From positions 1,550,001-1,614,000 of the forward strand of contig NZ_PDJK01000002.1 in NCBI RefSeq assembly GCF_002564045.1: 64,000 bases of DNA. Direction: 5' to 3'. The DNA comes from Amycolatopsis sulphurea (GTDB taxonomy: Bacteria > Actinomycetota > Actinomycetes > Mycobacteriales > Pseudonocardiaceae). Each line of letters starts with the position of its first letter. Position 1 is the first letter of the stretch. A program made the position numbers and the translations under genes. The notes under the pieces were generated by a model. It searched no databases. It saw only the letters and a program-made list of their open reading frames with translations, and was not told the origin of the DNA. Positions 11,285 to 24,780 of the stretch are shown piece after piece.

Positions 11285-12607
11285 GTGACGGATGTTTCAA
11301 TGCGGAAGCGAGCCGTCGGCTCGGCGGCGATCGGCCAGTTCGTCGAGTGGTACGACTTCGTCGTATACGGCTATCTTGCGGTCACCATCGGCAAGCAGTT
11401 TTTTCCCGCGACCGACCCGGTCGCCGCACTCCTGGCGACATTTGCCATCTACGGAGTCGGCTTTTTGATGCGCCCGCTGGGCGGGTTGCTGTTCGGCCAT
11501 ATCGGCGACCGCCGAGGCCGCCGCAACGTCCTGTCGACGATCATTCTGCTGATGGGTGCGGCAACCGCCGGGGTCGGCATTCTCCCCACCTACGCGGTGA
11601 TCGGCATCTGGGCACCTGTGCTGTTGCTGGTCTGCCGGTTGATCCAGGGGCTCTCGGCCGGCGCGGAACTCATCGGCTCGAACACGCTGGTGTCGGAGTA
11701 TTCCGATCCGCGAAGACGTGGCTTCCTGGTCGCCCTTACCTCGGCGTTCGCGGCAGTCCCGCCGATCTTCGCGGCGCTCTTCGTTCTCCTGCTGCAGAAC
11801 GTCATGACCTCCGCCTCGTTCGCAGCGTGGGGCTGGCGGATCCCCTTCCTGCTCGGCGGCGCCATGTCACTCGTCGGCCTCTACATGCGCCGCCGGCTCA
11901 ACGAATCGCCCGTCTTCGAGGAAGCTCGCGCCCGAGAAAAGGTTACGCGCGCTCCCTTTCGCGAGGTGTTCACCCAATTCAAGCGTTCACTTTCCGTCAC
12001 CTTCGCGATCGCGGTCCTCTCCGGCCTGGGCTTCTACATGCTCAGCGGCTATATGTCCAGCTACCTGACGGTACAGGTCGGCATATCCTCGAACAACGCG
12101 CTGCTGTCCAACAGCATTTCCTTCGTCGTCGTGTTCATCTTGACCATCGTATCCGGCTACTTGTCGGATCGATGGGGAAGGAAGCCGGTACTGACGGTCG
12201 GCACGGTGCTGATGATCATCATGCCGATCCCCGCCTTCCTGATCGCCGGCGGAGGCACTCTGTGGTCCGCCGCGTTCGGCCAGTCGCTGATCGCCATCGG
12301 CGTCGGGATCTACGGCGGCACAGTCGGCTCGATATTCATCGAATTGTTCCCCAGCCGGGTGAGGTTCACCGGCGGTGCGATCGGATACAACGCCGCGTAC
12401 GTGTTGTTTGCCGGAACAGCACCGTTCCTGAGCACCTGGATGATCTCCCGGACGGGGAACAATCTGGCACCTGCGTTCTATATCACCGGCGTAGCGATAG
12501 TGGTACTGATCGTGACCTTCTTCCTCAAAGAGACCGCCGGCATTCCCCTGAACCAGATCGACGAAGAGTCTCGCCCAGCACGCAATCTGGTCGAGAATCC
12601 CAGCTGA
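11285..12607 (+). CDS. MHS-family (MFS) metabolite:H+ symporter
   Basis: Inner-membrane importer of the metabolite:H+ symporter group (ProP, ShiA, KgtP relatives), 440 aa with about twelve hydrophobic segments. The family signature EWYDF is at residues 21-25, and the loop 2-3 motif GHIGDRRGRR is at 71-80. A second copy of the loop motif, SDRWGRKP, lies in the C-terminal half. GTG start at 11285 with GGAGG six bases upstream. First gene of the putative LacI-controlled operon; it presumably brings in the substrate of the downstream hydrolases, a small organic acid or amide (inferred). Confidence 0.92.
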   Translation: MTDVSMRKRAVGSAAIGQFVEWYDFVVYGYLAVTIGKQFFPATDPVAALLATFAIYGVGFLMRPLGGLLFGHIGDRRGRRNVLSTIILLMGAATAGVGILPTYAVIGIWAPVLLLVCRLIQGLSAGAELIGSNTLVSEYSDPRRRGFLVALTSAFAAVPPIFAALFVLLLQNVMTSASFAAWGWRIPFLLGGAMSLVGLYMRRRLNESPVFEEARAREKVTRAPFREVFTQFKRSLSVTFAIAVLSGLGFYMLSGYMSSYLTVQVGISSNNALLSNSISFVVVFILTIVSGYLSDRWGRKPVLTVGTVLMIIMPIPAFLIAGGGTLWSAAFGQSLIAIGVGIYGGTVGSIFIELFPSRVRFTGGAIGYNAAYVLFAGTAPFLSTWMISRTGNNLAPAFYITGVAIVVLIVTFFLKETAGIPLNQIDEESRPARNLVENPS

Positions 12608-12632
12608 GCAGAGACCAGAAATGGAGATGACC

Positions 12633-13487
12633 GTGAACGAATTGACCATCGGGTGCGTCCAGTTCAGGCCGATCGAAGGAGACAAGGCCGGCACCGTCAA
12701 ACTGGCACTCTCCCTGATCGACCGGGCCGCGGCACGCGGTGCGCAGCTGATCGTGTTGCCGGAAGTCTGGACCGGCACCGGCTTGGCCACCTATGAGAAG
12801 GGGGACTTCAGCGACATCGCGGAGCCCGTCGAGGGGCCGAGCGTCCAGGTGCTGCAGGAGCGCGCCCGTCACCTTGGCGTCTACATAGTCGGCTCCTCGT
12901 TCACCCTGATCGACGGGCGATACCACAACATCGCGCCGGTCATCGGGCCGGACGGGATTGTGGGTTCGTACTCCAAGACCCACCTTTGCGACGCCCCCGG
13001 TCGTGCCGACATTCCGAAGCCGTTCATGGAGTCGGACAATATCGTCCCCGGATCCGACCTGCCGGTGTTCGAGACGGACTTCGGACCGCTGGGTATTTCG
13101 ATCTGCGCGGATCTGCGCTGGCCGGAGGTCTATCGCGTGCTCGCGCTCAAGGGCGCCCGGATCATTTTGTGCGTAACCGGATTCCTCAGCCCGCGCCTCG
13201 ACCACTGGGAGTTCCTGCTCCGTGCCAGGGCGACCGAGAACCAGGTGTTCGTGGTGGGCTCCGGTATGACCGGGATCGATCCGACCAGCGGTGTCTCGTT
13301 CGTCGGACGGTCGATGATCGTGGATCCGTGGGGCGTTCCGGTGGCCATCGCGTCGGACGGCGAAGGAATCGTCACCACGACCATCGATCTCGATCTCGTC
13401 GATCAGGTTCGAGAAGCGTTCCCCCTGCTGACAAAGCGTCGGCCGGAACTGTACGGCGCCATGGTCGAGGAAGGCCTGCCGCGCTAG
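12633..13487 (+). CDS. Carbon-nitrogen hydrolase (nitrilase superfamily amidase)
   Basis: Hydrolyses a C-N bond of an amide, carbamoyl compound or nitrile. With the GTG start at 12633 (GGAG six bases upstream) it is 284 aa; ATGs at 12621 and 12627 are alternatives. The Glu-Lys-Cys triad is complete: E44 in LPEVW, K115 in SYSKTH, C158 in SICADLRWPE. This is the layout of aliphatic amidases, omega-amidases and N-carbamoyl hydrolases; nitrilases proper usually carry a different Cys context. It starts 26 bp after the transporter. Substrate unknown. Confidence 0.9.
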   Translation: MNELTIGCVQFRPIEGDKAGTVKLALSLIDRAAARGAQLIVLPEVWTGTGLATYEKGDFSDIAEPVEGPSVQVLQERARHLGVYIVGSSFTLIDGRYHNIAPVIGPDGIVGSYSKTHLCDAPGRADIPKPFMESDNIVPGSDLPVFETDFGPLGISICADLRWPEVYRVLALKGARIILCVTGFLSPRLDHWEFLLRARATENQVFVVGSGMTGIDPTSGVSFVGRSMIVDPWGVPVAIASDGEGIVTTTIDLDLVDQVREAFPLLTKRRPELYGAMVEEGLPR

Positions 13488-13500
13488 CGGGTCTTCGAGA

Positions 13501-13540
13501 ACCCGGGCGAGGAGCGGATCTGCGGGTTCCTCGCCCGGGT
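13501..13540 (+). terminator. Intra-operon hairpin
   Basis: A perfect 13-bp stem (ACCCGGGCGAGGA pairing with its complement at 13528-13540) with a 14-nt loop, in the 128-bp gap after the amidase gene. There is no T-run after it, so it may be a partial terminator or an RNA stabiliser that separates expression of the first two genes from the rest. Confidence 0.5.
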
Positions 13541-13615
13541 CGTCTTCGCCGGCCGGCTTCGCGCCACGGCGGCCACCCGCATCGCGGAGATCAGCACCAA
13601 CCGGAAGGGAATGAC

Positions 13616-14068
13616 ATGTCGGACCAGGACACCGCCGAGATCATCGCGGTACACGAAGCATGGATGTACTCGAACAATGGTCTCGAAATCGAAAAGATGA
13701 CACCGAACTTCGCCGATCCCGGCTACCACCAGTTCAACCTCAACGGATTCACCTATGACCTCGCCGAGAAGATCCGGCTGTGGGAGGGCCTGCGGACGCT
13801 CGGTATGGATCTTGCGCTCGAGAAGATCCAGGAGCCCGTCGTGTTCGTGCACGGGGACCTCGCCTACCTCCTCGACGAGTGGGATGTCGTGATCGGTGGA
13901 TCCGGCGATTCCGGGACGGTGGTGGCGACCGGTGAGCGCAGCCGGATCCGCATCACCGAGGTCTTTCGCCGCGATGACGGCGCCGGCGCAAAGGTGTGGA
14001 AGATCTGGCACTTCCACTGTTCCTTTGCGGCAGCCGAGGGCGCGGTCAAGTTTCCGCAGGACGCATGA
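13616..14068 (+). CDS. SnoaL-like (NTF2-fold) protein
   Basis: A 150-aa cytosolic protein with the pattern of NTF2-like/SnoaL polypeptides: an N-terminal helix (VHEAWMYSNNGLEIEKM) followed by strands ending KVWKIWHFHCSF. Such proteins act as isomerases, cyclases or ligand binders, or are uncharacterised. The ATG at 13616 has GGAAGGGA five bases upstream; another ATG at 13611 is out of frame. The stop overlaps the next start by 4 bp. Catalytic residues cannot be assigned; a role in processing the pathway intermediate is inferred from context. Confidence 0.75.
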   Translation: MSDQDTAEIIAVHEAWMYSNNGLEIEKMTPNFADPGYHQFNLNGFTYDLAEKIRLWEGLRTLGMDLALEKIQEPVVFVHGDLAYLLDEWDVVIGGSGDSGTVVATGERSRIRITEVFRRDDGAGAKVWKIWHFHCSFAAAEGAVKFPQDA

Positions 14069-14925
14069 GCAGCCCGGCGCCCGGCGCTTCGGTGGCGGGT
14101 CCGGTGCGGGACTCCGTCGCTTGTGCGGGCCAGCGAATCTCGTATCTGCGCTGGCCCGCGCACGGCGAAGGCACTGCGATCGCGTGCGCCCATCCGTTGA
14201 ACACCGGAGCAGCGGTGTGGACGGAGGTCGCAGAAGCGCTGAAAGACGAGAACCGGGAAATCATCGCCGTCGACTACCGTGGGCACGGGGAATCGGAGAC
14301 AGGTGGCCCGTTTCGCGCGGCCGACTACGCGCGCGATCTCGCGGCGGTCATCGATCGTCATGGGTACTCCCGTGTACACCTCGTAGGCGGATCGATCGGG
14401 GGTGCCGTCGCGGTCGAGCTGCACGCACTCCGTCCGGAGCTGCTCGCCAGCATCACCCTCATGGGAGCTGCCGTCGAAGCCAGGATGGCTCCTGACGCGA
14501 TCGAGGCCGTTTGCCAGGTGCTTTCGCAGGACGGAGTGGCGGCCTGGATGGCGTCCCTGACCCCGGAGATCATCGGCTCACGGTCCGCACCGGGAGCGGC
14601 GGACAGAGTCGTCGAACTCGCCGGGGGCCGGGACCCGGAGGTGGTTTCGCGCATGGTCCGAGCGACGTTCGGCACGGACAGCGCCCTGGAGCTCGCACGG
14701 CGGCTCGCCGGTACGTATCCGCCGACCCTGGTCATCACGGGCGAGGAGGATCCCACCTGTCCCCCCGCCATGGCCGACGACCTCGGCGTGATCTTCGACG
14801 CCAGGGTCGTTCTCCTCCCCGGCATCGGGCACCTGCCGATGGTGGAGGATCCGCACCACATCGCGCGCTTGATTTCGCGGAACATCGCCGGCGCTGAAGG
14901 CTTCGCCGGGGAACGGCAACGATGA
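14065..14925 (+). CDS. Alpha/beta hydrolase
   Basis: Serine hydrolase of the alpha/beta fold, 286 aa. The nucleophile elbow GGSIGG has Ser110. The acid is probably the Asp in GEEDPTCPP and the base the His in GIGHLPMVEDP. DYRGHGES at 70-77 is the usual strand-4 region. The overall pattern resembles 3-oxoadipate enol-lactonases and related C-C or ester hydrolases. It starts in a 4-bp overlap (ATGA) with the SnoaL-like gene. Substrate unknown. Confidence 0.88.
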   Translation: MSSPAPGASVAGPVRDSVACAGQRISYLRWPAHGEGTAIACAHPLNTGAAVWTEVAEALKDENREIIAVDYRGHGESETGGPFRAADYARDLAAVIDRHGYSRVHLVGGSIGGAVAVELHALRPELLASITLMGAAVEARMAPDAIEAVCQVLSQDGVAAWMASLTPEIIGSRSAPGAADRVVELAGGRDPEVVSRMVRATFGTDSALELARRLAGTYPPTLVITGEEDPTCPPAMADDLGVIFDARVVLLPGIGHLPMVEDPHHIARLISRNIAGAEGFAGERQR

Positions 14926-14965
14926 CTCGTTCACTCCAGCACCTCTACCGTACAAGGGAGGCACG

Positions 14966-15874
14966 GTGACTTATTCGATCGTGGCTCGCGACCCGCTCAC
15001 GGGGCAGTTCGCTGTCGGTGCCCAGTCCCATTTCTTCGCGGTCGGCCGGCTTGTCGCCTGGATCGAGCCGGGAGTCGGTGCGGTGGCGACACAGTCATTC
15101 GTCGATATCGACTACGGACCGCGGGGATTGCGCGGGCTGGCGCAAGGGCGGCATCCCCAGGAGGTTCTCGACGACCTGAGCGCGGCCGACGGCCAGCGGG
15201 GATTCCGGCAGGTCGGGATGGTCGACGCGCAGGGCCGGTCGGCGGCGTTCACCGGTGCGGCCTGCATTCCGGCATTCCTGTCGATCTCCGCGGAAAACGT
15301 TGCAGCCCAAGGGAACATGCTCGTGGCCGAAGAGGTGGTGCGCGCCATGCTCGAGGCGTACCGGGCCGAACCGGGTGACCTTGCCGATCGAGTCCTTGCG
15401 GGCCTGCGGGCGGCGGAGGACGCCGGCGGTGACGCGCGCGGCTCGCAGTCGGCGTCCTTGCTCGTCGGTTCGGGAACGCGCTCCGACACGCCATGGCGGG
15501 AGATCCCGATCGACATCCGGGTCGACGATCATCCCGACCCCGTCGGCGAACTCGAGCGTCTCGTCCGCGTCCACCGGGCTTTCGACCAGGTCGGCAGCAT
15601 CCTGTTCGCACCGGGACTCATGATCGGCCCGTACGAAGGAGTGCCGGAAGCCGATCTCGATGCCGCGCTGGCAAGCCTCGCCGACGCCGGCACTGTGCTC
15701 GGGGACAATCAAGAGGCGGCCTTCTGGCGTGCGGTCCTCCTGGAGCGCGCCGGCCGCGCCGAAGACGCGGCACGGGCCTTCGAGGCGGTCTTCTCGCGAG
15801 CCGGCCACCTGGAGCGCTACCTCGAACAGGTGCGAATGGCCGGGTTCCTGCCCTCGGTCCAGAGCGAGCCGTGA
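14966..15874 (+). CDS. DUF1028 family protein (Ntn-hydrolase-like)
   Basis: 302 aa, GTG start at 14966 with GGAGG just upstream. It opens TYSIVARDPLTGQFAVGAQS and has VGAVATQSFVDIDYGPRGL, the hallmark of DUF1028 proteins, which are predicted to adopt an N-terminal-nucleophile hydrolase fold. An extra C-terminal segment of about 80 residues is helical and may be a separate domain. DUF1028 genes often sit with amidohydrolases and peptidases, as here. The biochemical function is not established. Its last base is shared with the next start (TGATG). Confidence 0.88.
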   Translation: MTYSIVARDPLTGQFAVGAQSHFFAVGRLVAWIEPGVGAVATQSFVDIDYGPRGLRGLAQGRHPQEVLDDLSAADGQRGFRQVGMVDAQGRSAAFTGAACIPAFLSISAENVAAQGNMLVAEEVVRAMLEAYRAEPGDLADRVLAGLRAAEDAGGDARGSQSASLLVGSGTRSDTPWREIPIDIRVDDHPDPVGELERLVRVHRAFDQVGSILFAPGLMIGPYEGVPEADLDAALASLADAGTVLGDNQEAAFWRAVLLERAGRAEDAARAFEAVFSRAGHLERYLEQVRMAGFLPSVQSEP

Positions 15875-17085
15875 TGTCCAGGTCACCGGCCGCTGACGAG
15901 GTATGGATGATCCGGAACGCGACGGTTGTCAACGGCACCGGTGCGGCGCCCGCCCCGGCGACCACTGTCGTCGTCGACCACGGCCGCATCGCGTGGATCG
16001 GCCCCGATGAGTCCGCCCCTTCGTTCGGCGAGCACCCCGTCGTCGAAGCCGCCGGGGCGAGCCTGCTGCCTGGGCTCATCAACGCCCACGTGCACCTCGC
16101 CAACGACGGAGCCGCGGACTTCGCCGGCCAGATCACCGCCGATTCGGCGACAACCGCGGCGGTGCGAGCCTTGGCAAACGCTCAGGCAAGTCTCGACTAC
16201 GGCATCACGACTGTTCGAGACTGCGGCGCCGCGAACGGCACGGCGATCGATGTGGCCACCGCGATCGCCGACGGCCTGGCCGAGGGACCACGGGTGGTCG
16301 CCGCCGGCCGAGTGCTGACGATGACCGGCGGACACAGCCACTACATGGGCGTCGAAGTCGACGGGACTGATCAGGCGCGCCGGGCTGTGCGCCGGGAAGT
16401 GAGCCTGGGGGCCGACTTCATCAAGGTGATCGCCACCGGCGGCGTGCTCACGCCAGGCCGCCACCCCGCTCAGATCGCGCTGCACGAGGACGAGCTGAGC
16501 TGGATCGTGCGGGAAGCGCATGCAGCCGGCCGCCGGGTGGCTGCGCACGCCATCGGCCGAGAGGGGATCGCAAACGCTCTCGCCGCCGGGGTCGACTCGC
16601 TTGAACACGGCTTCCATCTCGACGAAGAGCTGATGGAGATCGCGAACGAGCAGGGCACCTTCCTCGTGCCGACGCTGGTTGCGCTGGAAGGAATCCTCGA
16701 TCCGGACGGCACTCCGCCCGACCGGGTCGTCGAGAAGGCGCTCGAACAACGGGATCGCGCACGCGGGATGTTTCGCAGTGCGGTGGCGGCGGGTATCCGG
16801 GTCGCCCTCGGAACCGACGCGGGCACCCCGCACAATCCCCACACCATGGTCGCGCGCGAAATGCGTGGCATGGCCGCACTGGGCCTGCCGCACCTCGCCG
16901 TCGTGCGTGCGGCGACGCTCGCTGCAGCACAGAATCTCGATCTGCACAACGAGATCGGTTCGATCGAAGCAGGAAAGATCGCGGACCTGGTGCTGTTCCC
17001 CGGCCGCGTCAGCGAGGACTTCTCCGGCCTCGACACGCCACTCCTCGTCGCCCGCAACGGACGAATCCTGCGACAAGGGCTGTGA
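15874..17085 (+). CDS. Metal-dependent amidohydrolase (imidazolonepropionase/prolidase-like)
   Basis: 403 aa from ATG 15874, which overlaps the DUF1028 stop. All metal ligands of the amidohydrolase superfamily are visible: H72 and H74 (NAHVH), K184 likely carbamylated (DFIKVIATGG), H225, H245 (SLEHGF) and D315 (LGTDAG). This pattern fits the COG1228 group, which includes Xaa-Pro dipeptidases and imidazolonepropionases. It probably cleaves a cyclic or peptide amide produced upstream in the pathway. Its stop codon lies inside repeat copy B, so the gene end may have been remodelled by the repeat. Confidence 0.9.
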   Translation: MSRSPAADEVWMIRNATVVNGTGAAPAPATTVVVDHGRIAWIGPDESAPSFGEHPVVEAAGASLLPGLINAHVHLANDGAADFAGQITADSATTAAVRALANAQASLDYGITTVRDCGAANGTAIDVATAIADGLAEGPRVVAAGRVLTMTGGHSHYMGVEVDGTDQARRAVRREVSLGADFIKVIATGGVLTPGRHPAQIALHEDELSWIVREAHAAGRRVAAHAIGREGIANALAAGVDSLEHGFHLDEELMEIANEQGTFLVPTLVALEGILDPDGTPPDRVVEKALEQRDRARGMFRSAVAAGIRVALGTDAGTPHNPHTMVAREMRGMAALGLPHLAVVRAATLAAAQNLDLHNEIGSIEAGKIADLVLFPGRVSEDFSGLDTPLLVARNGRILRQGL

Positions 17086-17131
17086 AGGGGCCCTTCACGG
17101 ACTCTGAGTCCGTGAAGGGCCCCTTCACAGC
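17080..17131. repeat. GTGAAGGG palindromic repeat, copy B
   Basis: Same element as copy A, with the two GTGAAGG palindromes and the GGACTCTGAGTCC spacer. The first bases (CTGTGAAGG) supply the last codon and the TGA stop of the amidohydrolase gene. It has the same orientation as copies A and C, judged from the asymmetric centre CTCTGAG. Confidence 0.9.
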
Positions 17132-17153
17132 GCCGAAACCCCATGACACAGCG

Positions 17154-17190
17154 AAGGGCCCTGGAACGCGGGAGGCATTCCAGGGCCCTT
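17154..17190. terminator. Bidirectional terminator between amidohydrolase and rpoC
   Basis: A perfect 13-bp stem AAGGGCCCTGGAA / TTCCAGGGCCCTT with an 11-nt loop, T-rich at the plus-strand 3' side. It sits between two convergent genes and can end both the catabolic operon and rpoBC. Confidence 0.85.
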
Positions 17191-17212
17191 TGCTCGGCTG
17201 GCTACGCGGGGT

Positions 17213-21121
<3,909 letters not shown>

Positions 21122-21184
21122 GTCTTCCTTCCCTCTTTCCCTTGAGGATTAAGGCTTTTGGTGGCCCGGGAGCAACCGCACCTC

Positions 21185-21220
21185 AGGGGTACCGTGACGA
21201 AAGCCGACCACGGTACCCCT
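21185..21220 (-). promoter_or_regulatory. Hairpin in the rpoB-rpoC spacer
   Basis: A perfect 12-bp stem AGGGGTACCGTG / CACGGTACCCCT with a 12-nt loop, about 60 bp before the rpoC start. No T-run follows, so it is not a classical terminator. It may be an RNA-processing or stabilising element, or a protein-binding site. Confidence 0.55.
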
Positions 21221-21276
21221 CCCAGCGCGACGATCCTCGAAAACGCGGCCACACGTGGAAATGTCGGAGAGGCGGA

Positions 21277-24200
21277 TCAGTGCACGACGTCGTCCACCGA
21301 GGGCGACTCGTTGCGGGACAGGTTGATGCCGAGGTTCGCCGCGGCGCGCTCGAGGTCCTCGTCGTCGGAGTCGCGCATCTCGATCGCCGCGCCGTCGCTG
21401 GAGAGCACCTCGACGTTGAGGCACAGCGACTGGAGCTCCTTGAGGAGCACCTTGAACGACTCCGGGATGCCCGGCTCGGGGATGTTCTCCCCCTTGACGA
21501 TCGCCTCGTACACCTTGACGCGGCCGACCACGTCGTCCGACTTGATCGTCAGCAGTTCCTGCAGCGTGTAGGCCGCGCCGTAGGCCTGCATCGCCCAGCA
21601 CTCCATCTCACCGAAGCGCTGGCCACCGAACTGCGCCTTACCACCGAGGGGCTGCTGGGTGATCATCGAGTACGGACCGGTGGAGCGGGCGTGGATCTTG
21701 TCGTCGACCAGGTGGTGCAGCTTCAGGATGTACATGTAGCCGACCGAGACCGGGTACGGGTACGGCTCGCCGGAGCGGCCGTCGAACAGCGTGGCCTTGC
21801 CGTTCTCCTTGACCATCCGCTCGCCGTCGCGATTCGGCTTGGTCGCGCCCAGCAGCCCGGTCAGCTCCTCCTCCTTCGCGCCGTCGAACACCGGGGTGGC
21901 GGTGTTCGTGTTCGGCGCGACGTCGTAGAGCTCGGGCGAAAGGTTCTTCGCCCAGTCCGGGTTGCCCTCGATCGTCCAGCCCTGCGAGGCCAGCCAGCCC
22001 AGGTGCAGCTCGAGGATCTGGCCGATGTTCATCCGGCGCGGCACACCGTGGGTGTTCAGGATGATGTCGACCGGGGAGCCGTCCTCCATGAACGGCATGT
22101 CCTCGACCGGCAGGATCTTGCCGATGACACCCTTGTTGCCGTGCCGTCCGGCGAGTTTGTCGCCCGGCTGGATCTTGCGCTTCTGCGCCACGTAGACGCG
22201 GACCAGCTCGTTCACGCCCGGGGGCAGCTCGTCGTCGTCCTCGCGGGAGAACACCCGGATGCCGATGACCTTGCCGGTCTCGCCGTGCGGCACCTTCAGC
22301 GAGGTGTCGCGGACTTCACGGGCCTTCTCGCCGAAGATCGCGCGGAGCAGGCGCTCCTCCGGGGTCAGCTCGGTCTCGCCCTTCGGCGTGACCTTGCCGA
22401 CCAGGATGTCGCCGTCGCGGACCTCGGCACCGATCCGGATGATGCCGCGCTCGTCGAGGTCGGCCAGCACCTCCTCGGAGACGTTCGGGATGTCCCGGGT
22501 GATCTCCTCGGCGCCCAGCTTGGTGTCGCGGGCGTCGATCTCGTGCTCCTCGATGTGGATCGACGTGAGCACGTCGTCCTGCACCAGGCGCTCGGAGAGG
22601 ATGATCGCGTCCTCGTAGTTGTGGCCCTCCCACGGCATGACCGCCACGAGCAGGTTCTTGCCCAGCGCCATCTCACCGTTCTCGGTGGACGGGCCGTCGG
22701 CGATGACCTGGCCCTGCTCGACCCGGTCGCCCTCGTTGACGATCGGCCGGTGGTTGAAGCAGGTGCCGTGGTTGGAGCGGCGGAACTTGTACAGTCCGTA
22801 GCTCTTGCGGGTGCCGTCGTCGTGCATGATCGTGATGATGTCCGCGGACAGCTCCTCGACCACGCCCGCCTGCTCGGCGACCAGGACGTCCCCGGCGTCG
22901 ACCGCGGCGCGCAGCTCCACGCCGGTGCCCACGTACGGCGACTGGTTGCGCAGCAGCGGCACCGCCTGACGCTGCATGTTCGCGCCCATCAGCGCGCGGT
23001 TCGCGTCGTCGTGCTCGAGGAACGGGATCATCGCGGTGGCGACCGAGACCATCTGCCGCGGCGAGACGTCCATGTAGTCGATCTCGAGCGGGTCGATCAG
23101 CTCGACCTCGCCGCCCTTGCGCCGGCCCAGCACCTTCGACTCGACGAAGTGGCCGTCGTCGGTCAGCGGCGCGTTGGCCTGCGCCTTGACGAACCGGTCC
23201 TCCTCGTCCGCGGTCAGGTAGTCGACCTGGTCGGTGACCTGGCCCTCGACCACCTTGCGGTACGGGGTCTCGATGAAGCCGAACGGGTTGACCCGCGCGT
23301 AGGAGCAGAGCGAGCCGATCAGGCCGATGTTCGGGCCTTCCGGCGTCTCGATCGGGCACATCCGGCCGTAGTGCGACGGGTGGACGTCGCGGACCTCCAT
23401 GCCGGCGCGCTCACGGGACAGCCCACCCGGGCCCAGCGCGGACAGCCGCCGCTTGTGCGTCAGCCCGGAGAGCGGGTTGTTCTGGTCCATGAACTGCGAC
23501 AGCTGCGAGGTGCCGAAGAACTCCTTGATCGCCGCGCCGATCGGGCGGATGTTGATCAGGGTCTGCGGGGTGATCGCCTCGACGTCCTGGGTGGTCATCC
23601 GCTCGCGGACGACCCGCTCGGTGCGGGAGAGGCCGACCCGGATCTGGTTCTGGATCAGCTCGCCGACGGTGCGCAGGCGGCGGTTGCCGAAGTGGTCGAT
23701 GTCGTCGGTCTCGACCGGCACCTCGACACCGGCGGAGCTGGTCATCTTGTCCTCGCCGGCGTGCAGCCGGACCAGGTACTCGATGGCCGAGACAATGTCC
23801 TCTTCGGTCAGCGTGCCGGTGTCGTACGGCGCGTCGAGGCCGAGCTTCTTGTTCGTCTTGTAGCGGCCGACCTTGGCCAGGTCGTAGCGCTTCGGCTTGA
23901 AGAACAGGTTCTCCAAGAGCGTCTGCGCGCTCTCCTTCGTGGGCGGCTCACCCGGGCGCAGCTTGCGGTAGATGTCCAGCAGCGCCTCGTCGGTGCCCGC
24001 GGTGTGGTCCTTCTCCAGGGTGGCCAGCAGCGTCTCGGAGAAGGAGAACCGCTCGCGGATCGCCTCGGTGCTCCAGCCGAGCGCCTTCAGCAGCACGGTG
24101 ACCGGCTGGCGGCGCTTGCGATCGATGCGCACGCCGACGGTGTCGCGCTTGTCCACGTCGAACTCGAGCCACGCGCCGCGGCTCGGGATCACCCGCACGC

Positions 24201-24780
24201 TGAAGACGTCCTTGTCGGTCGTCTTGTCGACGCTGCGGTCGAAGTACACGCCCGGGGAACGCACCAGCTGGGACACGACGACCCGCTCGGTGCCGTTGAT
24301 GATGAAGGTGCCCTTGTCCGTCATCACCGGGAAGTCGCCGAGGAAGACGGTCTGGCTCTTGATCTCGCCGGTGTTGTTGTTGACGAACTCGGCGGTCACG
24401 AACAGCGGCGCCGCGTAGGTCATGTCCTTGTCCTTGCACTCCTCGATCGAGGCCTTGACCTCGTCGAAGCGCGGGGCGGAGAAGGACAGCGACATGGAAC
24501 CGGAGAAGTCCTCGATCGGGGAGATCTCGTTGAGGACCTCCTCCAGACCGCCGACCGGGTGCTCTTCACCGTCGTTGACGCGGCGCTCGAACCACGCCTC
24601 GTCGCCGGTGAACCACTGGAACGACTGAATCTGCACGTCCAGCAGGTTGGGTGTGGAAAGTGGCTCGCGAATCTTTGCGAAGGAGACCCGCTTGGGCGCT
24701 CCGGGGATGCCCGAGGCCTGCGAGCGGGGTTCAGCCGAGGTGGTCGCAGCAGTGGCCTGGTTCGCGGGAGAGACTGCCAA
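21277..24780 (-). CDS. rpoB: RNA polymerase subunit beta
   Basis: Catalytic beta subunit, 1167 aa from TTG 24780 ([14 protein letters not shown]). I chose this start because GGAAGGA lies six bases before it; a TTG at 24801 would add seven residues without a site. The rifampicin region [19 protein letters not shown] and [11 protein letters not shown] has the sensitive-type Asp, His and Ser at the positions equivalent to E. coli 516, 526 and 531. Unlike E. coli, rplJL is not adjacent; about 17 kb of accessory genes lie between. Confidence 0.98.
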   Translation of the reverse strand: MAVSPANQATAATTSAEPRSQASGIPGAPKRVSFAKIREPLSTPNLLDVQIQSFQWFTGDEAWFERRVNDGEEHPVGGLEEVLNEISPIEDFSGSMSLSFSAPRFDEVKASIEECKDKDMTYAAPLFVTAEFVNNNTGEIKSQTVFLGDFPVMTDKGTFIINGTERVVVSQLVRSPGVYFDRSVDKTTDKDVFSVRVIPSRGAWLEFDVDKRDTVGVRIDRKRRQPVTVLLKALGWSTEAIRERFSFSETLLATLEKDHTAGTDEALLDIYRKLRPGEPPTKESAQTLLENLFFKPKRYDLAKVGRYKTNKKLGLDAPYDTGTLTEEDIVSAIEYLVRLHAGEDKMTSSAGVEVPVETDDIDHFGNRRLRTVGELIQNQIRVGLSRTERVVRERMTTQDVEAITPQTLINIRPIGAAIKEFFGTSQLSQFMDQNNPLSGLTHKRRLSALGPGGLSRERAGMEVRDVHPSHYGRMCPIETPEGPNIGLIGSLCSYARVNPFGFIETPYRKVVEGQVTDQVDYLTADEEDRFVKAQANAPLTDDGHFVESKVLGRRKGGEVELIDPLEIDYMDVSPRQMVSVATAMIPFLEHDDANRALMGANMQRQAVPLLRNQSPYVGTGVELRAAVDAGDVLVAEQAGVVEELSADIITIMHDDGTRKSYGLYKFRRSNHGTCFNHRPIVNEGDRVEQGQVIADGPSTENGEMALGKNLLVAVMPWEGHNYEDAIILSERLVQDDVLTSIHIEEHEIDARDTKLGAEEITRDIPNVSEEVLADLDERGIIRIGAEVRDGDILVGKVTPKGETELTPEERLLRAIFGEKAREVRDTSLKVPHGETGKVIGIRVFSREDDDELPPGVNELVRVYVAQKRKIQPGDKLAGRHGNKGVIGKILPVEDMPFMEDGSPVDIILNTHGVPRRMNIGQILELHLGWLASQGWTIEGNPDWAKNLSPELYDVAPNTNTATPVFDGAKEEELTGLLGATKPNRDGERMVKENGKATLFDGRSGEPYPYPVSVGYMYILKLHHLVDDKIHARSTGPYSMITQQPLGGKAQFGGQRFGEMECWAMQAYGAAYTLQELLTIKSDDVVGRVKVYEAIVKGENIPEPGIPESFKVLLKELQSLCLNVEVLSSDGAAIEMRDSDDEDLERAAANLGINLSRNESPSVDDVVH

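Noticed and set aside
13130..13384. Small minus-strand frames inside the catabolic operon
   Set aside because: They lie within well-supported enzyme genes and show no independent start signals.
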